Of a stretch of DNA of 64,000 nucleotides, positions 10,242-21,679 are shown one piece after another. The stretch spans positions 121,319,977-121,383,976 of the forward strand of contig CM062815.1 in assembly GCA_031772625.1 (NCBI GenBank). Direction: 5' to 3'. A program made the position numbers and the translations under genes. Position 1 is the stretch's first letter; every line of letters begins with the position of its first letter. The notes beneath the pieces were generated by a model. The model was not told where the DNA came from and searched no databases. It saw nothing but the letters and a program-made list of their open reading frames with translations. The DNA is from Pinus tabuliformis. Lineage: Eukaryota > Streptophyta > Pinopsida > Pinales > Pinaceae.

Positions 10242-10600
10242 GTTTGAGTTATTAGTCCTGGAAGCCCTGATTGAGCAAACGCTCTAGAAGCCCTGTAACA
10301 TCTTGGGTTGAGTTACTAGTCCTGGAAGCCCTGGTTGGAAAAATGCTCTAGAAGCCCTGAAAAACTAGCTGGAAGCCCTGCGAAGCCCTTGGTTGGTTGA
10401 TTTACTAGTCCTGGAAGCCTCAATTGGAAAAACGCTCTAGAATCCCTGTATAAGTTGTGGGTTGAGTTACTAGTTCTGGAAGGCTTGGTTAGACAAATGC
10501 TCTGGAAGGCCTATATAAGTTGTGGTTTGAGTCACTAGTTATCGAAGCCTTGGTTGGAAAAGAACTTTGGAAGCCCTGGAAGGCTTGGATGGAGACCAAT
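10242..10600 (+). repeat. Imperfect tandem repeats in the solo LTR
   Basis: About five units of 60-80 bases share 'gagttactagtcctggaagc', a Trp-like 'ttgg' word and 'ctctagaagccctg'. The shortest repeated word, GGAAGCCCTG, also occurs between units. This is internal LTR expansion, not a coding repeat. Confidence 0.75.
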
Positions 10601-11496
10601 TTGATGATGGTTTTTGGTGATGTCCAACCGTGAGGTGGAATCACTGTTTGATGGGTTGAGGTGGGTGGCCTCTGGAAGCCCTGGATGAGTTTTGATTGAT
10701 GTGTTCTATGAGATCCCACATTCATGCTTGGAATATGGCACGGGGGTGATTGGCTGAAGAGAGACTTGGCTCAACCAATCTATAGTTGGGTGGAACATGG
10801 TAGTCCCATCTCTGGTTGGTTCATTGCATTTATTAATGAAAAAATTCATTCCCTTGATTTTCATGTGTAAATGTATTGATGTATATATGGATTTTGATGG
10901 TTGATATGTTTATTGTATTTATGTTCCTATTATGTTTTTTATATGCACATTTACCCCGAGGTTGTTATAGTAAAGGAGAATGATGATGTGGTAGTGGGAC
11001 CAACAGTCCAAAAATGGGAACTCGTACCTTAGTTGCGAGCACACCATCCCACTCAAATCACCCATACGAGGAAATAAAACATTGATTCCCGTGCATAGGA
11101 GGCATTCACAATATCGAGGCTACATCGAAGCAATCTTGCTCTCAAACCCTGAAGCAAGCTACAGGAAAGACCGTGAGCAGTTTTTTCAGTGCAGGAGCAC
11201 CTACAGGATCCTACAGGAAAACCTACAAGATCCTACAGGATACATAACAGTCATTTATAGGATTGGCAGTAAGCATTTACAAGGGATAAACCAAAGGTTG
11301 GTTTCATCAAGCAGTGACAAGAAGGTAGGAGATATACCTTCCCACATTTTCCAATTTAAAAATATAGAAAAAACCTTTTATTGTGTTAAGGAGATTGCAG
11401 TCTAGGGAAGTTGAATACAGAATTGTCATTTAAAATCTCTCACCCATTGGAATTTGGAATTAGACCCCTACAAGCTTCCACAACCATCAGAGAAAA

Positions 11497-13524
11497 ATGA
11501 CAGGGGGATTTAATAAGAGGGAACCCACCAACACAGTGAGAATTCATCAGCACCCTCCTGTAGTAGAGATATTCACAAGGCACAATTGGATGGGTTTCTT
11601 TGAAAAAATGAGGGGATATGATGATGAAGTGGCCAGAGACTTTTCTCTCTCCCTCATACCACTAACTAGGACCCATGCCACTGCTATGGTGAAAGGCCTC
11701 TCTGTAGAACTCACCCCTGAAGTCATAGGAAGAATCACCACACTTCCTTTAGGGTTGCCTTGGAGAAAGGAAGATAAGGGTAACAGCTAAATTGCAAAGA
11801 AGAAATTATTTTTGGAAGGAGAGGAGGCAATGGAAGACAAAAATGGGGTCAGAAGAGCAAGCATGCCATATCCTTGGAATGAAATTAGCTACCACCTCAT
11901 TAAGTATATATCATGTGAAGGTAAGTACAGTGTGGTATATGGGTACCATTTCAAGATTCTCCAAGAGCTGAGGTTTGGAGTAGACACACCTCCCCTAAAC
12001 ATAATAAGCATACCCTACTTTCTGCTTCAATCAATGATATATATGAGCATCAAAGTGCAGGGAGGAAACCATCAAAAGCTAGCCCATCATGGGTTAATTA
12101 AACTTATCCTATAAGATGCCCTCCAAAACCTAAGACTCCATATTACCTGGACAACTTTCAGAGACATAAAAGCCCTTGAATATGACAAAATCCCCACTGC
12201 TAGTGAAAGGGATGAAGAAGAAACAGAGAGGGATGAAGAGGAAACGGAGGAGGAAGAAGAGGAAGAAAAGGAGAAGGAAAGTGATGAAGAGATAGAAGAA
12301 GATGCAAAGGAAGAAACTAATGAACAGAGTGAGGAACTAGAGGGAGAAGAAGAAGAGAAAGACAAGGATGAGAAGGAGAATGGAAAAGAGGAATCAAAAG
12401 ACAAGGAAGAGCATAGGTCTACAATGCAAGGCAAAGAAGGGAAGGACTCACCCAGGGTATATCTAGGACCCACTGAGAAAGAGGCAGTAGCTGCCCTCAC
12501 TGCCCTAAGTACCCCTATCAAGCAAAAATGGAAGAGACAGAGACAAACTCCATTGTACTTTAGGACAAGAAAAAGTACAAGGATCAGGCAAGGAAAACCT
12601 CAAACACCCACCAAAGTTCCTATTTTCATTGAAGACTCCCCAAAGTAGTAGGAAAAGGTATCTCCTCTTGTGAAAAATCAAGGAGAAGAATCATCAGGAC
12701 AAGCCTCTCCCAAATCTCCCATCACTTATGTTAGGAGGCCTATCACCAGGTCTACCTCTTCCAAAGGAAAGGGTCCCCTATAGGAGACACAGAAGGACCT
12801 ACAGGAAGCAGAGGCCATCCTACAGGAAACTCTGCTAAACCTATAGGAAACTTAGAAAATGGACAAAGAAGGGATCATGCAGCAAGAAAAAAAAAAGGAG
12901 GATCTAGAACTGAGGGAACCTAGTCCTCAACCCGACCTTGACTCTTACTATAGGTTCATTGAAGGAGGTAGGGTCATTCCATAGAAATTTTCCATCCCCT
13001 TATTCTTTGAGCTTGAGAAAGAAAGGGCAAGAACACATAGGTGGATGCCAATTGCCAAATCTAAAGGAGTGGAGGATATAGGCCACATGGAGAAGAAATT
13101 AAAGGAGATGGGCAGAGAATTGAGCAGCCTAAGGGACAGAGAGGCAATGATGAAAGCTCAATTGGAATCAGAGAATGCATGGTTAAGGGGATAGCTACAA
13201 GAAAGAGAAAGTCAATTGACATCCATGGATAGTCTATCCTTAGAGGCAATCCAGTGCAAGATGCTAGCAAAGTCATATGCATTGTATCTTAAGGAACAGT
13301 GCCTACAGTTCCAAATCAAAACTTTAGCACAGAGAGGCACTATGCCCTTCCAAGGTTATAGAAAATTAATTGATCTTTGTGATCAAAGCACCTTGGAGGA
13401 TAGAGCTAAAATGTTTGAGTTTTACCTACATAACTTGGCCTTGATAGATCTGAATGTGGGGGACCCTAATTCAAAACTAGGGGACTTGCAAAATGATGGC
13501 CTTGGCATCATGGATGAATCATGA
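11497..13524 (+). pseudogene. B1 gag-like protein, one phase with nine nonsense codons
   Basis: A single phase from ATG 11497 to TGA 13522 holds the whole protein without any frameshift. It is cut by TAA at 11788 and 12112 and by TAG at 12646, 12649, 12781, 12844, 12853, 12982 and 13192. Order of parts: a conserved globular region (GFFEKMRGYDDEVARDF, later LPLGLPWRKED and MPYPWNEISYHLIKY) resembling the 'putative plant transposon protein' type of domain; a long Glu/Lys-rich acidic stretch (12200-12410); a basic stretch with STPIKQKWKRQRQ; a repeat of LQE words coded by CTACAGGA; and a coiled-coil-like segment (FFELEKERARTHRW to YALYLKEQ). I infer a structural Gag-like role. No protease or polymerase follows. 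Confidence 0.6.
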
Positions 13525-13875
13525 GGAGGCAAGAGTTGCATAGATGAAGAAAGTAATGGCAAGAGAGGAGATAGAACCCCTCATGATAAGAGCTGAGCAA
13601 TCAAATCCAATGGCTGTCATCAGCACCCACAACCTGATTGCAAATGACCCTAAACTTGCACCTAGGTACCTTGCTACCCAAGACCAAGCAATCACACACT
13701 TTGAGTACATGTTCAGGTTGTTAGGAGATGACAACATGCAAGCTTTCCAAAGGAGATGGAACACTTTGTCCTACAACTTGAAAATCAGAGAGTACCATTC
13801 TCCTCAAAGAATGAGAGAAGCACTAAATAGAACACCCATGTAAATGCAAACTCTCCAAAGACTCAAAGTCAATTG
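13525..13875 (+). pseudogene. C-terminal part of the B1 gag-like protein, shifted frame
   Basis: After a frame slip near 13508-13515 the homologous protein continues in another phase (MNHEEARVA, TAG at 13541, then 13544-13843). It contains APRYLATQDQAITHFEY and RRWNTLSYNLKIREYHSPQRM, matching B2 at 17840-18190. Similarity to B2 ends near 13875, which I take as the break of B1. Confidence 0.55.
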
Positions 13876-14199
13876 GATGCACAGTAGTATAATGTTTGGG
13901 TGTTTCAAATTGCATGCATAGGACAGTAGGATTGCACATGTGTTAACTTAGCATTCTTTTGAAGAAAAGCCTCTTAGAATTCAGTTAGATGAATGGTGTG
14001 TTTAGCATTTTATTTAAGTCTTTTCCTTACTACATTAGACAAGATTTCCTTAGCGCAAATTTCTCTTTTTTTCTCATTGGTAATCAAGATTCTTCTGACT
14101 CAATAGAAGTATGGATTGAAAAACCATAAGTGGTCTATCGCCAGCTTAGCAGTGACAAAGAGTGGACAGTGGAAAATGAAAAGCTACATGGACATCATG
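13876..14199. other. Spacer between B1 and B2
   Basis: AT-rich, no open reading frame of note, no repeat of neighbouring sequence seen. Confidence 0.4.
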
Positions 14200-14316
14200 C
14201 CCAAGTTTCATTCCATTTCTCCCTCCATCCATTCCATCTCATCTAGGTCAATCATGTCCCTACCACTCATATCCATTTTCGGGCCTCAAAAATCATTTTT
14301 AGCATTTTCTAGTTTG

Positions 14317-14386
14317 CTACAGGATGTCCTGTAGTTTCTACAGGAAGATCCTGTAGCACTACAGGATGTCCTGAAATGCTACAGGA
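14317..14386. repeat. Cluster of CTACAGGA palindromes in B2
   Basis: Two perfect palindromes, CTACAGGA-tg-TCCTGTAG (14317-14334) and CTACAGGA-aga-TCCTGTAG (14338-14356), are followed by two more octamers (14359, 14379). CTATAGGATCTCCTATAG at 14700-14717 is the same palindrome with both CAG/CTG sites changed to TAG/CTA. Confidence 0.8.
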
Positions 14387-15833
14387 AAGGGGACCCGATA
14401 AAAAATCATCATGCATGCATGTTCTAGGTTGATTAGGGACCCTACACTTCATCAAACCACTCACCCATCATCCATGCATCCCTGATTCAAATCACCATAC
14501 CCATGCCTAGCTCTATCTCATTCAAAAAAATACAGGAAAAATTCAAAAAAATAATAAAAAACAAAAAATAGAGGACATGTCCTCCATTGCCACAGCCCTT
14601 CACTACTCCATCAAGGCTCTGCTATCATCCTCCAACCCTACACTACTTCCCAACATCCCTCTGAAGAAAAAAACCCTTAAAAGGGATAAAAAGGGGCTGC
14701 TATAGGATCTCCTATAGTAGCCTGTGCCACTACTGCAACCAGCCTGAAACTCAATTTGTCTGCCCAACCAGAGTGAGGAGGAGTACCATCATCCATGGAT
14801 ACCTTGTTCTTCCTAGAAATACTCCACAGACCAGTAGCAACAAAGAGATATCAAGCACCTGCACACATGAACAGAACAAACAGTCAGCCATACAGGAGCA
14901 AAAAGAAATACACAGAAAAAGAGCAAGGAGGCACTTCCCTAAGCAGCAGCACAGAAGTCAAATACTCTAGCATGCACCAATCAGAAAAAGGTAGGCACAG
15001 GTATGGTAACTTACTCAGCTCTTCCCTAGGTACGATATGATGAAAAATGTGTAAATTTCAAAGAAAGGTCTTTTTTATAAGCTGGAGGTGGCCAGTTAAC
15101 TTGGCCACCCTCAACTCGTGATCAAAAAGTGATCTTTCAGTTAGCATGCCACGTAAGGATGTCACATCAGTGAGAATCAATTAAAAGGGTGGTCGAATCA
15201 GTTAAGAGGGAGTGGGTGATGATTATGAGGAGCAAGTGAATGATCACCAATGGTGGGCCAATGGTCCAAATTAGGAAAACTCATACCACTGCCAACCAAC
15301 ACAATGTTCTGAGCCTTGACCTTAAATAGCATAAAACCCCAAAATTTCATGCACTTTTTGCTCATTTCAAGGAAATAGGGACCATCTTTGGAAGCCATCG
15401 CAAAATTCAAACCTTGCTCTTGCAATTTGCAATCGTACAGGAGGCAGTTATTGGAAACAAAAACAGGAAGCACAGAAGGCTACAGGAAGCTACAGGAAAC
15501 ACTGAAATTCCACAGGAAGTCTGCAAGGGTGTGCCTAGGGTCAACTCGGTCCTCAATTGTCATAATCCCAGGCATTACATTGAGAAGTAAGTGGTTTATA
15601 TCTCTTTTTTCCATGGTTTGCATCACTGATAAACTTTGAACTATCTTAGTAATTACAGTTATCCTGTGAATTAAAAAGAGTTTGGGGCTATAAAAGTAAA
15701 AAACAAAATTGTGGCTACAAGGAGTTGTATTAATTACAGTCATCAACTAAAATTTTAGCTATCAACTAATCTGAAATTCATACTAAATATATACTATAAA
15801 ACCTCCTGCACTTAGCTAAAACCAGAAAAGAAA

Positions 15834-17856
15834 ATCGGAGGGGGATTCAATAGGAGAGAGCCCATAGATACATCAAGAATTAACCTTCATCCCCCTGTCA
15901 TAGACATTTTCAGGAGGCATCACTGGTTAGGCTTCTTTGATTTTCTCAAGGGATATGATGATGATATAACTTATGAGTTTGTCATGCAACTAAACCCTCA
16001 AGCAAGAACAAGTGCTACCATTGTGGTGAGAGGGTTTTCCATTACCATCAATCCTGAGGTGATCAGTAGAGTGATAACACTTCCTCTAGGGGTCCAATGG
16101 AGAAAGGAAGACAAGGCCAGCAGTACCCTTGTTAAGAAAAATTTCTTCACCAATGATGAGAGACCAATTGAAGACAAAAATGGAGTCAGAAGGGAGAGTC
16201 TTCCCTATCCTTGGGATGAGGTAGCCTATCACATCCTTAAATTCATTTCTTGTGAAGGGAGACTAAGTGTAGTCTATGCCTACCAATTCAGGTTGCTCCA
16301 TGAATTGAGATTTCGAACCAGGTTTCCCATAGCCCAAAGACTAAGTGTGCCCTATTTTCTCCTACAATCAATCATAGACATGAGCCAAAAGGTGAAAGAG
16401 GGAAAGAAACAACAGTTAGCACACCATGGTCTCATCAAGCTAATAGTAGAGGATGCTTTGAGTAGATCAAGAGCCCCTGTCCTCTGGTTCACATTCAGAG
16501 ATATGGACAGAGAAGCCTTCCTTGAGACCCAAGTCCTTGCACTTGGTGAGAACCTAGCCTCAAGTGTTGAAGAAGAAGAAGGAGAAGAAGAAGAAGAAGA
16601 AGAAGAGGCAGAGATAGACAAAACAGAGGAAGAAGAAAAGAAAGAAGAAGAGGAGGAGTAGCAGAAAGAGACCAGCCTTGAGAAGACCATTGCACTTGAA
16701 GGGGAGGAGATACCCCCAGATCAGGGAAGGTTGTCTCCTAAACCCACTAAAAAGGAGGCAGTTGTTGCCTTGGTTGCTTTGAGCACACCCATCAAATCCA
16801 TGAAGAAAAGGCAGAGACAAAATCCCCTCTATTTAAAAATAAGAAGCAATAGGATTAAGCAGGGGAAGCCACAAACCCCCACAAAAACCCCTATTATAAT
16901 TGAAGAATCACCAAATAAACAGGAGGAGCTAGAATCCATGGGAATGAAGGTTGAGAAAGTCACATCACCAGGAGCAACCCCAAAGGCTACCATTACCTAT
17001 GTCAGAAAGCCTGTCACCAGGTCAACCTCATCTAAACAGCCCAAGGCACCTGTAACACTCCAACAGAAAGGGAAAGGCCTATTGTAGGATCCCCAAATAG
17101 TGCTACAAGAAACACTAGTAGTGCTACAGGAAAGGTAGAAAGTGCTACAGGAAGAGCAGCAAGGGTAGAAAGGAAGCCAAGAAGAAACACCACAAGTACA
17201 GGAGGGGGCAACTTCTCCAAAGACAGTTGAGGGAGATTCTACAGAGCTACAGGAGCCTAGCCCACAACCCAACTTGAGCTCCTACTACAAGTTCATTGAA
17301 GGAGGTAGAGTGATCCCACAGAAATTTTCAATCCCTCTCTTCTTTGAACTTGAAAAAGAAAGAGGAAGGACACATCGATGGATGCAAATTGCTAAATCGA
17401 AGAAAGTAGAAGATGTGGGCCTTATGGAAGAAAAACTCCTAGAGATGGGCAAGGAGTTGAGTGAATTGAGAGATAGAGAATACACCATGAGAACACAGTT
17501 GCAGGCAAAAAACACATGGCTAAGGAGGAAATTGCAAGAAAAGGAGACCCAATTGGCCACCATGGAAAGCCTCTCCATGGAGGCACTTCAATGCAAACTG
17601 CCATCCAAATCCTATGCACTTTACCTCAAGGACCAATGGATGCAGTTCCAAATTAAGACATTAGCACAACATGGGACCATGCCATTCTAGGATTACAGGC
17701 AATTCATTGATTTGTGTGACAAAAGTACCCTTGAAGACAAGGCCAAATTATCTGAATTCTACCTACACAACCTTACCTTAACATACCTGAATGTTTGGGA
17801 CCCCAATGCAAATTTGGGAGACTTGCAATTGATGACCCTTGCATCATGATGAGTCA
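15834..17856 (+). pseudogene. B2 gag-like protein, five TAG codons and lost start
   Basis: One phase runs from 15834 to TGA near 17854. Stops are TAG at 16659, 17085, 17136, 17166 and 17688; there is no frameshift within. The codon matching the B1 start is ATC (15834-15836) instead of ATG; the next Met is at 15984. Parts follow B1: conserved front region (LGFFDFLKGYDDD, LPLGVQWRKED, LPYPWDEVAYHILKF), a Glu tract coded by GAA/GAG (16560-16660), the basic STPIKSMKKRQRQ stretch, LQE words around 17105-17255, and a coiled-coil-like part (FFELEKERGRTHRW, then an ELSELRDREYTMRTQLQ heptad region). Role inferred as Gag-like. Confidence 0.6.
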
Positions 17857-18290
17857 TGAGGAGGCCAAGGCTAAGGAGGTGAAGAGAATAGTAGAAAAAG
17901 AGGAAAAAGAACCCCTCTACATTAGGGCAGAGCAAATAAATTCAATGGTTGTAATCAGTAACCACAACATCATTTCCAATGATGCTCAACTTGCACCAAG
18001 ATACCTCACTACCCAAGAACAAACCATCTCCCATTTTGAGGACACTCTCAGACTATTGGGGATTGAGAGAAAAAAAAGCATGCCAGAGAAGATGGAATAA
18101 CCTGCCACACAGTCTCCGTATCAGGGAGTATCACTCTCCTGAGAGATTGAGGAATGCATTGGAGAGAACACCCTTGTATAAACAGGCCATGCAAAGACTA
18201 AAGATCAATTGGATTGGACTTGAGCTCAGTCCACCTTTGTTGTTGGGTTTGATGGAATGTAGGAAGGAAAAAGAGGAAAGAAAGTAGTGG
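17857..18290 (+). pseudogene. C-terminal part of the B2 gag-like protein
   Basis: Two overlapping phases (17795-18100 and 17979-18287) carry MMSHEEAKAKEVKR, APRYLTTQEQTISHFED and then YHSPERLRNALERTPLYKQ. They match the B1 tail, so a one-base slip near 18070 (an A run) split the frame. The end is TAG at 18285. Confidence 0.55.
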
Positions 18291-20126
18291 GAAGAGATAG
18301 AGAAAATGCAGGGTTATATCCTTAGGAAAAGATACCATCCACAGAAGCTTGGGATGTCAAAGAGGTCACCAGGCTATGAAGGATATGGATATAGATGACT
18401 AGGTTTCTCATATGATGAGCAAAAGTTTTAGTAGGGGATGATGATGAGGCTCATCAATAGGTAAACTATATGGGTCACAATGCCACTCTCCAGCTTATTA
18501 AATTGTCTTTTCTCACATTTATTTATAGATTTTATTATATTTTTCTTAGTGAGAAGAGTAAAAGTAAGTTACTATGTATTATGGCATAATGTGTGTTAAA
18601 TGTAGGAAATTGGAGTAGTTTTGAGTTGACTTGAGTGCAGGACTCAGAGTAGGCAAGCAAGAGAGATTCTAGGAAGTGGTCTCCCTCCTTAACTCCTCAA
18701 ATCATTTGAATATTCTCCCCCTCTATCTCATCAGCTCGGTGTCATTGGTAGCCAAGCAAGCCAAGTTCATTGGCAACCAAGCTAGTGCCAGTCAAGGAAA
18801 AGTTATTCTCGAGTTAGGGAGCCAAGTATCCCTATTTTCTAGGGAGATGTTGGTAGCTCCATTTTTGTATAAATAAGCAAGCTAAGGGACTCATTAGGAT
18901 TCGAAGTTTTATTGTAGCCAAGAGGCCATTAAGCTAAAGCACATTTGATTGTTATTGTTATGATGTATTTGACATTTTTATGATAATGAGAAATTATGTT
19001 TTGATCTATCACTGAGTTGACTCAGAGGGCTGAAGCTCTTGGGTTGCTCTTGGGTTACGGCCCAAACCTAGCAACGGAGTTTCCTCTCTTTTGTATCTAT
19101 ATTCTTAGCTTAGAATGTTGAATAACTACTGAAGTTTATTTATGTTTTATGTTTAGCTTAGAAATTTGATCAAGTTGTTTCTTATCCATGCTTTCATTAG
19201 CTTAAAGAGTAGATTAGTGTTGCATTCTAGTGAAGGAAAATATACCAAAAAATATTGTGACAGTGACCCCTATCCCATCTCCCTTATGGGATCATGATTA
19301 GGGGACCTCACTCTCACAACCCAAAATTAGAGCTTGTCTTTTGTTCATTTACCAGATTAAGTCTCATTCTTAGCTAGATAATTATTTATCATTCCTTGGA
19401 AGTTGTTATTCTGCTTCTTAAGGTTGTTGTAGCTTAGAAGGTAGTCCATTTCATAGATCTAGTCCTTAACAATAGTTAGATCAGATTTTCTAAATTCAAA
19501 TCATCTTTTCCATTTACAATAATTTTAAAATGCAAAGATAGATAGGTTTTATTGCAGGGATTGTTGATCTACAGGAAGGGACTCCTCCAACCAAATCCAC
19601 CTAGGTCTTCTCCACCTTTTGTTGATGCATACCAGCCCATATTCTGAACCTTTGTTTTCCAGCCACCATGAGCAAGTTGTCGTAGGTAAATCCAGCCTTC
19701 TTGGAGTTTTGGGCTTGGCCTTAGGTGATGTTCACCTTCCCTAAACCTTCCACAATTGTCTTGTACCTTTCCAACACTTCATCCCACCATTATTGTCCTC
19801 TAACTCCTCTCATCCAACTTCCTATAGCAGTTTAGGACATCCTGTAGCAGTTTCCTGTAGCAAACCTGTAGCAACCTGTTTTGACCTACTATGATAGCCT
19901 AGCCTAGTTTAGGAGTAGGTTAACCCCTCAGCTTGGACTCCATGACCATAAGTGCCACCTAGACCAGTCCCTTCACTCCTTTCCTTCCTACAAGATCATA
20001 TAGCATTAGCTCTTTTATTTCTAAGTTTAGCAATTAGAACTTCATCTATTCTGCAAGTGTGAATGAGATAGTTAATGTCGTTGGATTATGTTATATTCTT
20101 TCCATGACTAGCCCACGTAGTTAACT
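18291..20126. other. LTR-like non-coding DNA after B2
   Basis: No coding sequence. A purine-rich run (18433-18452) could be a polypurine tract, with a TATA box at 18868. CTACAGGA occurs at 19569, and its reverse complement at 19840 and 19853, so the stretch up to about 19900 may still belong to the B family. No matching second LTR was found in the window. Confidence 0.35.
18868..18875 (+). promoter_or_regulatory. TATA box in LTR-like DNA
   Basis: TATAAATA after a T run and followed by AGCAAGC. This is the usual look of a plant LTR promoter, but the LTR itself is not delimited. Confidence 0.35.
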
Positions 20127-20218
20127 GGGGGGTTAGAGGGGGGGTGGAGCCCCCCTTTGTTGCACCGATTGCATAGCAGGGGGGTCACAGGGGGTTTGAG
20201 GGGTGCAAGTAACCCCCC
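20127..20218. other. G-run and C-run region
   Basis: G runs of 6 and 7 (20127-20132, 20138-20144) meet a C6 run (20150-20155). G runs of 6, 5 and 4 (20179-20203) meet another C6 run (20213-20218). Both halves can fold as G-C hairpins, and the G runs meet a loose G-quadruplex pattern. About 27-base repeats of 'catggttttggacg' follow (20315-20385). Confidence 0.5.
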
Positions 20219-20396
20219 TCTATGGGGTCCATGGCAGCGCCCCAGAAAATTTTGTTTTTTGGACCCCATATTAGGTTGGGCAGACCTACCTATGGTTTTG
20301 TGCATGATTTTTGCACATGGTTTTGGACGTGATGGTTTTCAGTCCATGGTTTTGGACGCAATGGTTTTCGTCCATGGTATTGGATGCTTCGGCATG

Positions 20397-20404
20397 TATA
20401 AATA
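20397..20404 (+). promoter_or_regulatory. TATA box of the LTR that hosts C1
   Basis: TATAAATA some 70 bases before the C1 insertion. Context (tandem words before, 'cataatgaaaaatcaagc' after) suggests an LTR promoter and RNA-end region now split by C1. The host continues at 24861. Confidence 0.35.
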
Positions 20405-20474
20405 TGTATTGTAACATTGAAAGGAACATAATGAAAAATCAAGCTGGTAGTCCCAGTTTTGGGATCCAAGGGAA

Positions 20475-21679
20475 TGTAGAAATTTTGAATAATATGACAC
20501 ATATTCACAGAGATTATCTCGATTATACACTATTGCAGAATACATGCATAATACATAACCTCCTCTACATTGATCATCAATTTACAGAAGCAGAAACAAT
20601 AACATGCGCACATAGAAGCATCAATCGCACATATCAACACAGTATTTTCCCGGGGAAAGCATCTCGCTAAAAACCCCAACTATCTATATATTATATTGAT
20701 TGAGAACATGTAACAATACATAGTACAATACTTCTCACAAGTACTCAGTACTATCTCCACCTGTTACACACAATACAGCTCAGATTTGATCTCCAAATCT
20801 CCCCCGCTGCTTGCCTGCCTCCACTGCGCAATCCTGCAAGAGAATACCTGCAATCCCTGCTGAGAATGAATGAGAATGAATTCTCCAAACTCGTATTTCC
20901 CTTTATTGCACAATCCCAAGTGAAAATCACGTGAGCATAGGCTATTTCACTGGGCATATACTCAATCCACTTGCATGTGCAAATCTCATGCACAACTGAT
21001 AGTCACAACTCAACCCTTTCACTTACCTCTAACACCTGTCTCCACTGAACTGTCCATGCACTGAGTTAACTGATGTATTCTTCAGTTGCATTATGAGTTA
21101 ATAATTAGTGAATTAATTAATAACTAATTCACACAACTCATCACTTAGTCTATTGGCCAATTAGACTAAATACAACTAGTTCAACTAAGTCAAACTGAAC
21201 ACAACTCCATTAACTGCTCATCTAACTCCACAGAACTCAACCACTTGAGTTCTAACTGAAGTCCTTCATGCAATAGCTCAGTAAACCCATAGGTAACCAC
21301 GTGATTCCTTCAGGTAGTTGCATGTGCCACATCTGTAGCTCCAACTGAAGTGCTCCAAGAGAATAAGATAATGTTTAGAGTCCAAATATTACTAAGGGCT
21401 AATAATATTTGACTGTTTCTATTTTTACTTGGCAGTCTAAAAATAGACTCTGATCACACCGCTATGAACCAAAAATAGAAGTCCATATATTTTTCCCAAC
21501 ATGACCAATCATCCATAAATAGTATCCTGCAACTCATAGACCATGATCCATATGTCTAAAGATAGACTTTGCACCAAAAATAGACTATGGGCCCACTTAG
21601 TGAAGGCGACTTCTTTCCACTAAGCTCCATCATCTTGTTGCATTCTCAACAAGCATTTCTTGTTGCACACTTTTCAACA
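20475..21679 (-). repeat. C1 3' LTR
   Basis: Plus-strand ends TGTAGAAATT and TTTCAACA. Directly inside lies CTCCCTCTC (21680-21688), i.e. GAGAGGGAG on the element strand, the polypurine tract. It matches the other C1 LTR with few differences. Confidence 0.92.

Larger units (their letters stand above)
9516..10969 (+). repeat. Solo LTR of a Ty3/gypsy element
   Basis: The segment begins TGTAACAGCCC and ends GGTTGTTATA, the inverted termini of a common plant gypsy LTR type (TGTTACA expected, one C-to-T change). It is flanked by GTAAA on both sides (9511-9515, 10970-10974), a 5-base target duplication. The paralogue B2 near 15220-15290 keeps the uninterrupted sequence, so it serves as the empty site. 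No internal region is present, so recombination between two LTRs probably removed it. A TATA box lies at 9551. Confidence 0.9.
8501..13875 (+). mobile_element. Element B1: non-autonomous LTR-type element with gag-like gene
   Basis: Non-coding DNA (8501-11496) precedes a decayed gag-like frame (11497-13843). The order and pieces match 14200-18290 (B2), so the two are paralogues. Shared non-coding blocks include 8560-8720 with 14200-14400, 9270-9480 with 15000-15215, and 10970-11030 with 15235-15295. I cannot fix LTR borders. A solo LTR (9516-10969) interrupts the non-coding part. Because a gypsy 3' end lies just upstream, the pair could also be the remains of a tandem gypsy array; this is inference. 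Confidence 0.55.
14200..18290 (+). mobile_element. Element B2: paralogue of B1
   Basis: The same order as B1 without the solo LTR: non-coding region 14200-15833, then gag-like gene 15834-18290. It contains a palindrome cluster (14317-14386), a GGTGGCCA hairpin (15087-15109) and the empty site of the B1 solo LTR. LTR borders could not be fixed. B1 and B2 differ considerably, so the duplication or the two insertions are old. Confidence 0.55.

Noticed and set aside
12087-12521. Minus-strand Ser-rich open frame (144 codons)
   Set aside because: It is the complement of the GAA/GAG acidic tract of the B1 gene; low-complexity shadow. The same holds for the minus frames at 16352-16820.
11497-17690. 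TAG as a read-through or reassigned codon
   Set aside because: TAG occurs many times per gene, TAA also occurs, and paralogues have ordinary CAG at several of the sites. Decay explains it better.
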